Shown: positions 1-10,065 of the stretch, in pieces
How the letters are laid out: each line of letters starts with the position of its first letter
Position numbering within the stretch: the first letter of the stretch is position 1
DNA from: Diadema setosum
Taxonomy: Eukaryota; Echinodermata; Echinoidea; Diadematoida; Diadematidae
DNA length: 64,000 nucleotides
Direction of reading: 5' to 3'
Assembly (NCBI GenBank): GCA_033980235.1
Contig: CM067064.1
Coordinates: forward strand, 2,158,501-2,222,500
The notes under the pieces: generated by a model
What the model saw: only the letters and a program-made list of their open reading frames with translations
The model's database searches: none
What the model was told of the DNA's origin: nothing
Program-made: the position numbers and the translations under genes

Positions 1-124
1 TTAAGTCGGTCATTGATATCATTCAAGACACAGGTGACACCTTCTAACAAATTCTGTCATGGAAAGTGAATAATGTAACGAAGGCCGATAATAAAGTGTT
101 CCTAAATACTGTATTTTATGGCAG

Positions 125-238
125 ATATTGATGAGTGTCTCCCCGACCCGTGTCAAAATGGCGGCACCTGCAATGACCTAGTAAACGGCTACACCTGTAC
201 CTGTATTCCGGGATACACCGGCGATAACTGTGAAATAG
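125..238 (+). CDS. Fibropellin-like exon: calcium-binding EGF module 1 of window
   Basis: The exon follows an acceptor at 121-124 (gcag) and ends before the donor gtaaaa. It opens in phase 1 and gives 38 residues starting (D)IDEC, with all six EGF cysteines. The D-x-D-E start is the calcium-binding EGF signature. The segment C-N-D-x4-Y-x-C-x-C fits the Asp/Asn beta-hydroxylation consensus. C-Q-N-G-G-T-C fits the O-fucose consensus known from Notch EGF modules. There is no O-glucose site because the C1-C2 loop reads CLPDPC. It is the most 5' exon seen; the preceding exon is outside the window. Extracellular location is inferred from the module type. Confidence 0.9.
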
Positions 239-716
239 GTAAAATAAGTTTGCGTGTAGCGGATATTTGACAAAGGTTATGCAGGATGTTGGGATGTCAG
301 CGTAGACGGAAAATGTTGTGTAAAGTAAGTTAGAAAACACGGGCATTTGCTGGAAGCAAAAATATTTCCCCTTCTTACCTGGGATTACCCTGTTTGTGCC
401 AGATATGTGAACAGATTCACATGACGCTGACTGATTGACATGAATTTTTATGCTGTCCGAAAACTTTACGAATTTATGTTTCGACATCTTTCCATTCTTT
501 TGACGCACGAGAATAATTTTGGACCGTCATTTCATTTGTATCTGGACTTTCTACGAAGATCTCAAAGGAGTAAAAGGCAATTGCATTGGCTGCCATCAAA
601 TTGACTTCAAGATTTTAATCATCTCTTTCACCTGTCAATAGGCTTTATGCTGTATGTCGAAGTTTGGTCGCTTTTCATCTTGTCTTATTCCCTCTTCTCT
701 CTCTTATGCGTTTTTA

Positions 717-2069
717 TGCCTCCGCCACGAAGTGGTGCCGGAGGCATTATGCTTTCGGGTTGTCCGTCCGTCCGTCCGTCCGTCCTTCCGTCCGTCCGTC
801 CTTCCGTCCGTCCGTCCGTCTGTCCGTCCGTCCGTCCTTCCGTCCGTCCGTAATGAATTTTGTGGACAAGGTAACTGTCGAAACCTGTTGAGGTATCCTA
901 ATGAAACTTGGCATGTATGTGTATTAGGGGGTGAAGTTGTGCCTATCAACTTTTGGGTGCACATGCTCAAGGTCAAAGGTCAAAAGGTCAAGGTCAAATA
1001 CATAAAATTTCACTATTTCCACCATATCTATTGAAGGCCTGAAGATATTTTCTTGAAACTTAGTGTATACATGTTTTACCCAATTAAGATTCTCCGGTGA
1101 AAGTTTGGGTCATGAGGTCAAAGGTTAAAGGTCAAAAGGTCAGGGTCAAATACATAAAATTTCACTATTTCCACCATATCTATTGAATGCCTAGAGAGAT
1201 TTTCTTGAAACTTAGTGTATACATGTATTACCCAATTAAGATTCTCTGGTGAAAGTTTGGGTCATGAGGTCAAAGGTCAAAGGTCAAAAGGTCAAGTAAA
1301 AATATTAAAACTTCTTTTTTTTCTCCGTACCTTGGAAAATTGTTCAAGGTATCTTCATGGAACATAGTATATACATGTACTGACTGGAAGTGATTATCTA
1401 GAGAATGTAGGGTTCATGGGGTCAAAGGTCAGGGGTCAAAGGTCAAGTGCAAGACTTCAAAATTTTACTATTACCCTCATATTTATGCAATGCCAGCAGG
1501 GTTATTTTTTTTTTTACACTTGGTGTATGCGTGTGTAACCTAATAAAAATTCTCTGGAAAGTTTTTTTTTTTTCTCTTTTTGCCTCAAAGGTCAAAAGGT
1601 CAAAGATCAAGTGAAAGTGCTGAACTAACTTTTTCCTCCATATCTCGGAAGTGGCTCAAGTTACCTTGAAACTTAGTACATATTATGCATGTTCTACCTG
1701 AAAGTAATTATCTTATGAATTTTAGGGTCAAGGAGCAGATGAAAATGGTAACAATTTACTATTCAATTCAGAAATTGCACTTTTTCTCCACACCTGTACC
1801 TTGAAAATTACTCAATGCCTAAATGTATGAATGGGTCAAAGTCAAGTTAAAGTCCTTAAATCCCTAGATACATGCTCTCCTATTCATCCAATTAAACCTA
1901 CGTCAAGGAAGGTGAACATTCAACACATTTGTGACAAACTTGTCATTCCAATATTTTGCCAATTTTGTGAAAATGTAATCACACAGTGTCCACATGTACT
2001 ATCTAGACCTATTGGGAAAATCATGCATTATAGCGGAGGCATACCAGTCGCCAAAGCGACATTTCTAGT
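717..2069 (+). mobile_element. Helitron-like non-autonomous element, family A
   Basis: The left end has a hairpin: TGCCTCCG (717-724) pairs with CGGAGGCA (739-746). The arm recurs near the right end as GCGGAGGCA (2033-2041). The right end has the hairpin GTCGC-CAAA-GCGAC (2047-2060), then ATTT and CTAG (2065-2068), then T. A hairpin a few bases before CTRR-T is the Helitron 3' signature, and subterminal inverted repeats are typical of Helentron/HINE elements. A (CCGT)n tract follows the left end. The middle holds diverged repeats of about 130-150 bases, each containing several AGGTCA motifs. There is no transposase or helicase ORF. Confidence 0.65.
762..850 (+). repeat. (CCGT)n microsatellite inside family A element
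   Basis: The tract is about 22 tetramers with some CTTC interruptions. It creates artefactual RPSV/SVRP and GRTD reading frames. Confidence 0.95.
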
Positions 2070-2162
2070 TCCCTTTATTTCTTGGTTTTCCTTTATCCGA
2101 TGTGCATGGAAACAATGATCTATTATTTTTGTGATATGCGCTTTACAAATATCGTTTATTGT

Positions 2163-3027
2163 TATACCCCCGCCAGACTATGTTTGAAGGAGGTATATAG
2201 GAATCAGCGGACGGTCGGGCGGTCGGTCGGGCGGTCGGTCGGGCGGTCGGTCCGTTGCAAATCTTGCGTCGCGAACTACTTCCTCACTTTTCAACCGATT
2301 CCCATAAAACTTGGCACAGATGTGTGCCTTGGGTTGTAGATGTGCAAGACGTATTTTTTGACAGTACCCAAAAGTACGTTGCCATGGTAATGGCATATTA
2401 TGGTCAAAAATGGGTACAAATCTTGCGTCGCGAACTCCTCCCACATTTTTTGATCAATTTTTATGAAATTAGGTACAGATGTTCATCTGAATATGTTAAT
2501 GTGCAAGACATATATTTTCGCAGTGGCAAAAAATGCGTTGCCATGGTAACGGCATGTTATTGGTAAAATATAGGGCAAAATGCTTCATGGCAAAACTGCT
2601 TCATCAGTGTTCTTCCAATTCTCATGGAATTCATATTGAATGTTTGTCTTAGGATATAGGTCAGCATGACACATTTCTTGACAGTGACAAAAAGTATGTT
2701 GCCATGGTAACAGCTCTCATATTATGAGCCAAAATGATGGAAAATTTTGTGTTGCAAACTACTTCCTCACTTTTTGCCCAATTTCCATGAAACTTGGTAC
2801 AGATGTGTGCCTTTGGTTGTAGATGTGCAAGACGCATTTTTCGACAGTACCCGAAAGTACGTTGCCATGGTAACGGCATATTAATGGCAGAAGATCAAGG
2901 AAAGATATTGCGGATTTAACTACTTCCTCATTTTTTTGACCAAAGCTTATGAAATGTTGTTTTGACCAAAGCTTATGAAATGTTGTTTGGCGGGGGTATA
3001 ACCAGTCGCTGTAGCGACATTTCTAGT
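2163..3027 (+). mobile_element. Helitron-like non-autonomous element, family B
   Basis: TATACCCCCGCCA (2163-2175) is repeated in perfect inversion as TGGCGGGGGTATA (2988-3000). It is followed by the hairpin GTCGC-TGTA-GCGAC (3005-3018) and CTAG-T (3023-3027). From ACCAGTCGC to the end the 3' terminus equals that of family A except for the loop. A (GGTCGGGC)n tract lies at 2210-2252. The middle is made of about 150-base repeats marked by TTGCGTCGCGAACT and GTTGCCATGGTAAC. A 26-base direct duplication lies just before the right subterminal repeat (about 2937-2988). There is no coding capacity. Confidence 0.68.
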
Positions 3028-3276
3028 TATTACCTGATGCCTACACCTAGCCATAATGATAAAGAGACGTTGACCTAACTAAAGTAAATTAAAAAAGAAA
3101 ATGATAGTAGATAAACAAAATACATGAGGTTACATCATGTGAGGTTTATTACATAGAGGAAGTAAAGTAAACGAAACGCATGGTGCCTAACTCTAAGTTA
3201 CACGATATGAAATGTTCTATGTGGTACATGCATTTTTGATCATGTCTAATGTTTTGTCTTTGTGTTTGGTTTCCAG

Positions 3277-3393
3277 ACATTGACGAATGCGCAAGTGTCG
3301 TGTGCCAAAATGGCGGGGTCTGTGTGGAACTCATAATCAACTCCTTTGTGTGCTCTTGCGCACCCGGATTTAGTGGAACATATTGTGAATTCA
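3277..3393 (+). CDS. Fibropellin-like exon: EGF module 2 of window
   Basis: Acceptor ttccag ends at 3276 and donor gtaagt starts at 3394. The 39-residue module starts DIDEC and keeps six cysteines. It is one residue longer than its neighbours, in the C3-C4 loop. Unlike module 1, position 3 after C3 is Glu, so the beta-hydroxylation consensus is missing. CQNGGVC lacks the Ser/Thr needed for O-fucose, and the C1-C2 loop CASVVC lacks the Pro/Ala of the O-glucose consensus. It is therefore the least modifiable module of the set. The final base A joins with AT of the next exon to give Asn. Confidence 0.9.
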
Positions 3394-3714
3394 GTAAGTG
3401 ATGTCGAAGACATCTCGTAGGTAGATCTGAATGATATAATCTCAAATCTAAGTAGAAAGCAAACTAAGAGTAAAATCCATATCTCTGTGACATGAATTTT
3501 AAGGTCTTTAATTTTGAAACAGCGATATGTTCGCATGATCTGTGAAACATCAGAGATCATTATGTTCTTTTGTTAAACTTAAGGCATAAGACTAATGAAA
3601 AAATACAGGACTCGTGGGATGATTTCATAATGAGTGTCTTGAAAGTGAGCGTTAGCTTCTAAGAGTGAATACGAAACATTTCTACAACTTTTCCTGACTA
3701 ATGTAGAAATGACG

Positions 3715-3988
3715 TTTATTGAGGGATGTTTCATGGCTTGGTTTTGTGAAAGCTCAAAGGCCTACTGTGTCTGTGTCTGTATTTTATAACAATTCTTCTG
3801 TAAATATTGTAAATACGTTATATTATAATCTATATCATTGAAAGGACTGGCCTCGACTAGCCTGCACGCTATTGCCAGTTCTTTTTTTGCCAAACTATAA
3901 CTATTAATTGTTGTGACTTTGTTGACGATGTTTGTTTGTTTGTTTGGTAAATAAATCTCATTTCATTTCATTTCATTTCATTTCATTT
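3715..3988 (+). repeat. Probable 3' end of a LINE with (ATTTC)n tail
   Basis: The segment ends with AATAAATCTC and five copies of ATTTC. It contains a small hairpin-like AGGACTGGCCTCG...TTGCCAGTTCTT. Pentameric tails of this kind are typical of CR1/L2-type non-LTR retrotransposons. No reverse-transcriptase sequence is present, and the left boundary is uncertain. The rest of the intron between 3394 and 4412 shows nothing else. Confidence 0.35.
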
Positions 3989-4412
3989 ATTTCTCGAAAA
4001 AAATTGATGAACTATAGCCTACCATCGCCAACTCTAAACAAGATGTGCCAACTGTTTTGATTTAATTCAGTTCATTTTTCCGCATTTCGTTTTCAATACA
4101 ATGTATAACAAACTTTGACAATATGTCATAAATGAATTGTTCCAACGCATTGTGGAGTATTTGTATAAAGAAAACTATAGGGAGAAATATATACAACAAT
4201 GTACAACTGATTGTAAATTGTTAATGCTATATAATTGGACTAGGAAGATGGCCTGAGATACACTTATTTAGTATAATGATATGAAATGAAATTAAGATAC
4301 AAGTCTCTATCGCCATTCACGATATAGTGAATACTTAATAGAAAATAAATCTATAGTTAATAGTCACTTGTTTTGATGCTCATGGTAATGTCATGTTGCT
4401 GTGACTCCAGGA

Positions 4413-4720
4413 CCCTGTTTCATAAAGCTGTTCGTAATGTTACGCATGACATTACAAACGACTGTAATATCAAGCGCCAAACTGTGTACCCATTGTTTTT
4501 CCTTTAACAAAGTACCACAGTATGTCAAAATTTCATTTACATTGGGGCAAAAATACACTTTCAACTTAGAACGTGTGTTAATATGTAGAAAAATCATTGT
4601 CAGCTGCAAATTTCAACTTTAGCTTTTGAAATTAACAATGTATATGAGGAAACCCACTTGGCTTGCCATATTTAAGTCGTTCGTAAAGTCGTGCGTAACA
4701 GCTTTATGAAAACAGTGCCC
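4413..4720. mobile_element. MITE with about 25-bp terminal inverted repeats
   Basis: CCCTGTTTCATAAAGCTGTT at the left end matches the reverse complement of the right end (AACAGCTTTATGAAAACAGT), with small differences. Flanks read CCAGGA on both sides, which may be the target duplication. The 308-bp element has no ORF of its own; the roughly 70-codon frames on both strands come from its symmetry. Confidence 0.65.
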
Positions 4721-4769
4721 AGGAGCAGTAAATCAGTCTCATGAAACTACGTTTCTTTGATCTGCACAG

Positions 4770-4883
4770 ATGTTGATGACTGCGAGAACGATCCGTGTCA
4801 GAATGGTGCCACGTGTAATGATGGCATTAATAGCTACACGTGCGATTGCGCCCCCGGTTTTGAGGGTGATCAATGCGAAATCG
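4770..4883 (+). CDS. Fibropellin-like exon: calcium-binding EGF module 3 of window
   Basis: Acceptor tctgcacag ends at 4769 and donor gtaagt begins at 4884. The 38-residue module reads (N)VDDC at its start, close to the calcium-binding consensus D/N-x-D/N-E/Q but with Asp in place of the usual Glu/Gln. It has the beta-hydroxylation pattern C-N-D-x4-Y-x-C-x-C and an O-fucose-type C-Q-N-G-A-T-C. An ORF continues past the donor into the intron for about 120 codons, running through a MITE inverted repeat. The strong donor and the module length argue that this is read-through, not coding sequence. Confidence 0.9.
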
Positions 4884-4943
4884 GTAAGTACATATCAGTG
4901 AATTTCGATGCATTCACATGGTATCCAACCACTGAACTCAGTT

Positions 4944-5691
4944 CAGTGGGTGATTTCAAGTTCGGTGCTAGTGCTAGTGCTAGTGCTTTCTCGGCACTAG
5001 CACCGGCGAATAAACCGAACCTGAAATCACGTCGGTTTTGGGAGTTGACCTCAAATTATGACGTATTTCCGGTTGCTGGTGCTGGATGCTGGGCTAGGAG
5101 TTACATGTCGTCAGCTGAACTGAGCTCCGCCATTTGTGTTAGCGATTTACCTGCTTTTTCGCCATTGACTAACACTAGCCCAGAGATTATAATTTTCGTC
5201 ATTTCAAGTTCGCGGCTCATGTTAGCGTTGTTATGCGAAATCCACATTCAGGTCCATAAGTAGATATTCGTTTTACGTGCAAAGTCTACGCTAATGCAAT
5301 GCTCGCCCACGTAAAAGAACACTCTCGACATGGATATATATTATGTATCTTAGCCTAAGAGCAAAATTAACATAATTGTATATTAAAGAAATGATGAAAT
5401 TTGTGGCATTTTAATCAGTTATGTATCTAAATCTAAGCAGTCATGGATACATCTTTTTAATATGTTAACTTTAACTATGCGCCATCACTTTTTTTTTTCG
5501 TCGCGCTATTCCCGCGGAGCTCGCGATGCTGTGATTCCAACACCATGCACTGGAGATCGATAATGTTGATCGGTATCGCCTCTTTATCTGACCGTCGGTG
5601 TTGGAGCTAGATTTAAGGCTGTTATTTTGGTATCTAGCACTAGCACTAGCACTAGCACTAGCACTAGCACCGAACTTGAAATCACCCAGTG
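4944..5691. mobile_element. MITE with GCTAGT minisatellite in its inverted repeats
   Basis: The left end CAGTGGGTGATTTCAAGTTC, then GGTGCTAGTGCTAGTGC, recurs as the reverse complement at about 5634-5691. The inner part of each arm is a run of GCTAGT/ACTAGC hexamers, longer on the right. The element is 748 bp, non-coding and close to the donor of EGF module 3. Confidence 0.6.
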
Positions 5692-5877
5692 TATCCAAAC
5701 CCATGGAATGGGTGCGCGCGCACGCGTGCCTGCGTGTGTTGGGGTGGAACAAGCAAAGAAGTTAATTGGTTTCTTCCCGTAATGGACGTCCGAGTTTCTG
5801 TTTTTGTGATAACTTGCATGGTCAGGTGCATATAGAATGAATTAAAATAAATCAAGTCTTACATATATAGAGTGCAC

Positions 5878-6050
5878 TTATAATAACACGGTCATGACGG
5901 TTATGACGAAATTTTGGTTACAACAAAGTACAAATTCATCCCGCAACCTTATCCAATCCATGTATTTTTATTGTTTATTTGTTTGGTTACAACGAACTCT
6001 CGATATAACGAAAGAGAACTGCATGTCCGGGAGTCCACTTAAGCTGATAC
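5878..6050. repeat. Possible DNA-transposon relic
   Basis: Repeated GGTTACAACAAA/GGTTACAACGAA and GATATAACGAAAG motifs resemble the ends of old Tc1/pogo-type elements. No clear partner end is visible. Apart from the MITEs, nothing else stands out in the 4884-6718 intron. Confidence 0.25.
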
Positions 6051-6492
6051 AGTTCCATTATGAATACTTTTAATTGATTGAAATGACTAATCTGCATTTT
6101 ACGGAAAGAAAATGTTATATCTTTCTTGCCAGCTGGCAGGTTACAACAAATCCTAGATGCTGTTAATCAAACGAAGTTGACATTTAAGGCTTCAATTTAA
6201 TACAGAGCCATGCGTCCTCACTTATGTAATACCCTGAAATGAGTCGAACGTGGACCAGAATTTCGACTGCAACAAAGAATTGATCGAAAAGAGTGTCATG
6301 ACATAATGATGAACGGCGAAGCTCTTTTAATGTCAACTGCGCTACAGATTTCGTTGAGCCTACAAAAAAATGAAAACTCCATTTCTTTTTCCCCCTCAGA
6401 ACAAGATAACTATCACTCATGATAATGTAAATAATCGCACTAGAAAACTAATGAAGGATAAAGAATTAATTTTTTATCCTAACAACTTATGT

Positions 6493-6658
6493 CAGGGCTG
6501 CACACTTACCCATTTTTTCTACTGGTCCGAGCGGTCTGTCCAACCAGTAGGTACCTAGTTTTTCCATATTTTACTGGTCCATTCCAGAAAAAGTTACTGG
6601 TCCGACAGTGATTTTTACTGGTCACGGACCAGTGGACCAGTGCCAGTGTGCAGCATTG
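6493..6658. mobile_element. hAT-like MITE with target duplication
   Basis: Ends CAGGGCTGCACACT and AGTGTGCAGCATTG are inverted repeats that start CA and end TG, as hAT elements do. The element is flanked by CTTATGT on both sides (6486-6492 and 6659-6665), consistent with a 7-8 bp duplication. The inside repeats TACTGGTCC on both strands. It ends 60 bases before EGF module 4. Confidence 0.65.
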
Positions 6659-6718
6659 CTTATGTGGTATTTGACATTGCAATATATTTGATTATTCCTA
6701 ATTTCCTTCTTTCGCCAG

Positions 6719-6832
6719 ACATTGACGAGTGTGCCTCCGACCCCTGCCTCAATGACGGGAACTGTATGGACGGCATCAACATGTTCACCTGCCAGTGCAC
6801 CGCCGAGTGGACGGGTGCGCGCTGCGAAATAA
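6719..6832 (+). CDS. Fibropellin-like exon: calcium-binding EGF module 4 of window
   Basis: The acceptor ttcgccag ends at 6718 and the donor gtacgt begins at 6833. The 38 residues start DIDEC and hold six cysteines. C-A-S-D-P-C matches the O-glucose consensus C-x-S-x-P/A-C, and C-M-D-x4-F-x-C-x-C matches the beta-hydroxylation consensus. The usual Gly pair before C3 is replaced (CLNDGNC), removing the O-fucose site. After C5 the sequence TAEWTGARC carries Trp where the other modules have Gly-Tyr or Gly-Phe. A hAT-like MITE ends only 60 bases upstream of this exon. Confidence 0.9.
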   Translation, partial: TLTSVPPTPASMTGTVWTASTCSPASAPPSGRVRAAK

Positions 6833-7680
6833 GTACGTTCACAGAATGACGTCGCTCCAGTCAAAACATTGATGAGATGTAACAACATAACTGTGTTTCA
6901 CTTACAATGTACTTTGGGATGACGCTACTATACTGAATTAAATATACTGCCTTTTCTGTATTTATATGTAACCACATATATTTTACTATGATTTTGTTAT
7001 GCATAATTGTAGTTAGTACAAACAACACTTTTGTATTGCTCCTTTGTTATTTGCTAATGTTTTATTTAGATTCAATTTTATTTGAGAAGCAGAATAAATA
7101 ACAACGAAGGAACGAAAATTTGCGGTTAATTGTTTTTGAAGAATTGACCAGGAAATTTGAAAAGAACTATATTTGAGCACAGTTATTCAGACACTTTTAG
7201 TTCCAAAATTAATAACAGTTTCTTTGCTGTAAAAAAAAAAGAACAAAACCATAAAAAGATTTGTTGGACTTGTTGGAAAGTATGAAAGTTACTATTGGGC
7301 TTATCATCCTGGTAAGCACATGACACTTAACATGCTTAACATGAAACTGATGAAATATTTCAGCACTTTTTTATCCTGCGTCAGATCTCTTGCAAAACTC
7401 TTTATATAATGAAGAAAAACTAAACACCATTTCTTATCATGTTCTTCATTGTGTTTCTTGACATTCCTGGGTGATATTTCAAAGAAACATTCCTGTAGGC
7501 TCTGACTGCGAGTCGTCCTAGATTAGCCATTCTGGTAACCCTTTGTTAATCATAATGCTGCTATTAGTGTAAAAACCCGCAAACGTTACAGCCAAGGATG
7601 GTATCAATACCAACACACTGAGCATCTCGTGAAAAGTTTCAACATTTTTTGTTTTGCTTTGTTTAATCCGGCCTTCAAAG
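6833..7680 (+). other. Intron between EGF modules 4 and 5, no feature seen
   Basis: The sequence is AT-rich and unique-looking. There is no inverted repeat, microsatellite or reading frame beyond chance. Confidence 0.6.
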
Positions 7681-7794
7681 GTCTCAACGCCTGTCGAAGT
7701 GACCCTTGCCAGTATGGCGGGACTTGCCAAAACGTTGGAACTACCTATAGGTGCTATTGCGTTCCGGGATATACTGGTCAAAACTGTGAAATTG
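7681..7794 (+). CDS. Fibropellin-like exon: EGF module 5 of window, calcium motif degenerate
   Basis: The acceptor ttcaaag ends at 7680 and the donor gtgagt begins at 7795. The module has 38 residues and six cysteines. Its start is (S)LNAC instead of D-x-D/N-E, so the N-terminal calcium ligands are largely lost, a difference from its neighbours. C-R-S-D-P-C fits the O-glucose consensus, C-Q-Y-G-G-T-C the O-fucose consensus, and C-Q-N-x4-Y-x-C-x-C the beta-hydroxylation consensus. The junction to module 4 may therefore be more flexible than calcium-rigidified linkers (inference). Confidence 0.9.
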
Positions 7795-8017
7795 GTGAGT
7801 CACCATAACATCTTAACTCGTGCCTTAATTTTGTTATATCTTAAACATGTTCTACAGCTCTTTTCTGACTATTCAAATTTCTCACGACGCCTGATGATGA
7901 AAAAGAATAGCAGTCATTTGTATCACACGAGGCTTCTTACTACTTTTGAAGTCTCTCTCTCTTACTCGGTAACAATGCAAATTTATAAGAGAAAAACTGA
8001 TTAAAGATAATGCAATT

Positions 8018-8095
8018 CCACTGAGATTCGAACCCGAGATCTCTGAATTCCTAGCCGGTCGCTCTACCGACTGAGCAACAGAACGCTCTACTTTT
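8018..8095 (-). repeat. tRNA-derived SINE fragment
   Basis: On the minus strand TTGCTCAGTCGGTAGAGCG resembles a tRNA D arm (A box) and GGGTTCGAATCTCAG a T arm (B box), at tRNA-like spacing. The anticodon stem and acceptor stem do not pair, so this is a SINE head or pseudo-tRNA and not a working tRNA gene. Confidence 0.5.
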
Positions 8096-8261
8096 GCAGT
8101 ATTGGTCAAAGAAAATTCTCAATGCTCGTGTGGTCAGAAGTTATTGTATATATAGTGTGTGACGCACATACGCCAACACCCTCACACATACACATTAAAG
8201 TTACATAAAAAGAATGTAAATCTACTTGGGGATAAATGCGAGGATCACCGCAGTGATTCAG

Positions 8262-8430
8262 TTTTTGAATAAACGGAAACAAAAGGAAACTGACCAGAAA
8301 TGTATGCAATTCATAAGTGAAAAATTGGGCAAAGAAAACGGGATTCCAAGGGGAATTCCATCTCCACAATTTTTTCACTTATGAATTACAAACATTTCTG
8401 GTCTGTTTCTATCTGCGTTTAAGTAATATT
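8262..8430. mobile_element. Small fold-back element
   Basis: CCAGAAATG...AATTCATAAGTGAAAAATTG on the left is answered by CAATTTTTTCACTTATGAATT...CATTTCTGG on the right, with arms of about 55 bases and a central loop of about 45. Arms differ at several places, so it is not recent. Confidence 0.5.
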
Positions 8431-8655
8431 TATCACACAAACGGACGTTTAGTTTAGCATGATTTAGCATTTTCCAACGATTCTATAGGCTTTAATTAAC
8501 CCAAAAGTTTGTAAATATATTCAAAGGTTTGATTACATTACAAGAATCAAAACGTTTGACAATCCATGAAATGTCTCTGTACATATTTATATGTATAAAA
8601 TGTTATTTGTATATAAATACGTGTCTGCGTGGGTGCGTGTAACAAAAATTGCTGA

Positions 8656-9622
<967 letters not shown>

Positions 9623-9751
9623 TTGGATTTTGTGATCTGGATGGAGACTGGTATAACGAGTGTAACGATCGAATCACACTCAGCCGAACCTCCACGGGGA
9701 TGCTTCTTGGAATGCACCACAGCAACGCGGAGTTAATCACTGGATACTCAG
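9623..9751 (+). CDS. Fibropellin-like exon: avidin domain, part 1
   Basis: The exon encodes 43 residues containing CDLDGDWYNECND and RITLSR, which align with the first strands of avidin (CSLTGKWTNDLGS, then MTIG). C4, G8, W10 and N12 of avidin are matched. Avidin S16 is replaced by Asp, Y33 by His and T35 by Ser; these are biotin ligands in avidin, so tight biotin binding looks unlikely (inference). An extra Cys sits at the avidin L14 position. The acceptor (cgtcaag) is weak but is the only one that keeps the frame from the phase-1 EGF exon. The donor is gttaga. Confidence 0.85.
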
Positions 9752-9830
9752 GTTAGAAATAATTGTCCGCCTGAATTTTCCTAGACCCGATGTAAATATT
9801 ACGTGGAAACAAAAAGAAAAAAAAAATGTT

Positions 9831-10065
9831 GTGGGGGTGCTGTGGCATAGTGGATATAAAGACTCCCGACTCCCAATTGCCAGGAGGACCCTAGTTCGAT
9901 TCCCACCCGGTGCTTACGTCCTTGGACAAGATGTTTTTTTCCTTCCATGTTACTCTCGACCCAGGTGTATAAATGGGTACCTGCCAACGCTAGGATAATG
10001 ACAATGGCAGATACAGCAATGACAACACCAAAGAGACTACCCTGGATGAATAAGACCTTATTATT
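9831..10065 (+). repeat. tRNA-derived SINE whose (TTA)n tail hosts the large array
   Basis: TGTGGCATAGTGG (from 9841) is an A-box-like and AGTTCGATTCCC (from 9893) a B-box-like sequence. They are followed by CTTGGACAAGATG and GACCCAGGTGTATAAATGGG, motifs found in the body of many metazoan tRNA-SINEs. The 3' end is TAAGACC then TTATTATT. At 10066 the first unit of the array begins, and the missing tail (TTATTATTG) reappears at 45599. Confidence 0.55.

Noticed and set aside
647..976. Frames rich in RPSV, SVRP or GRTD
   Set aside because: These are translations of the (CCGT)n tract.
4757..5263. 168-codon ORF starting at EGF module 3
   Set aside because: Only 4770-4883 is an exon; the rest runs past a consensus donor into a MITE.
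8018..8095. A functional tRNA gene on the minus strand
   Set aside because: A and B boxes are present, but anticodon and acceptor stems do not pair.
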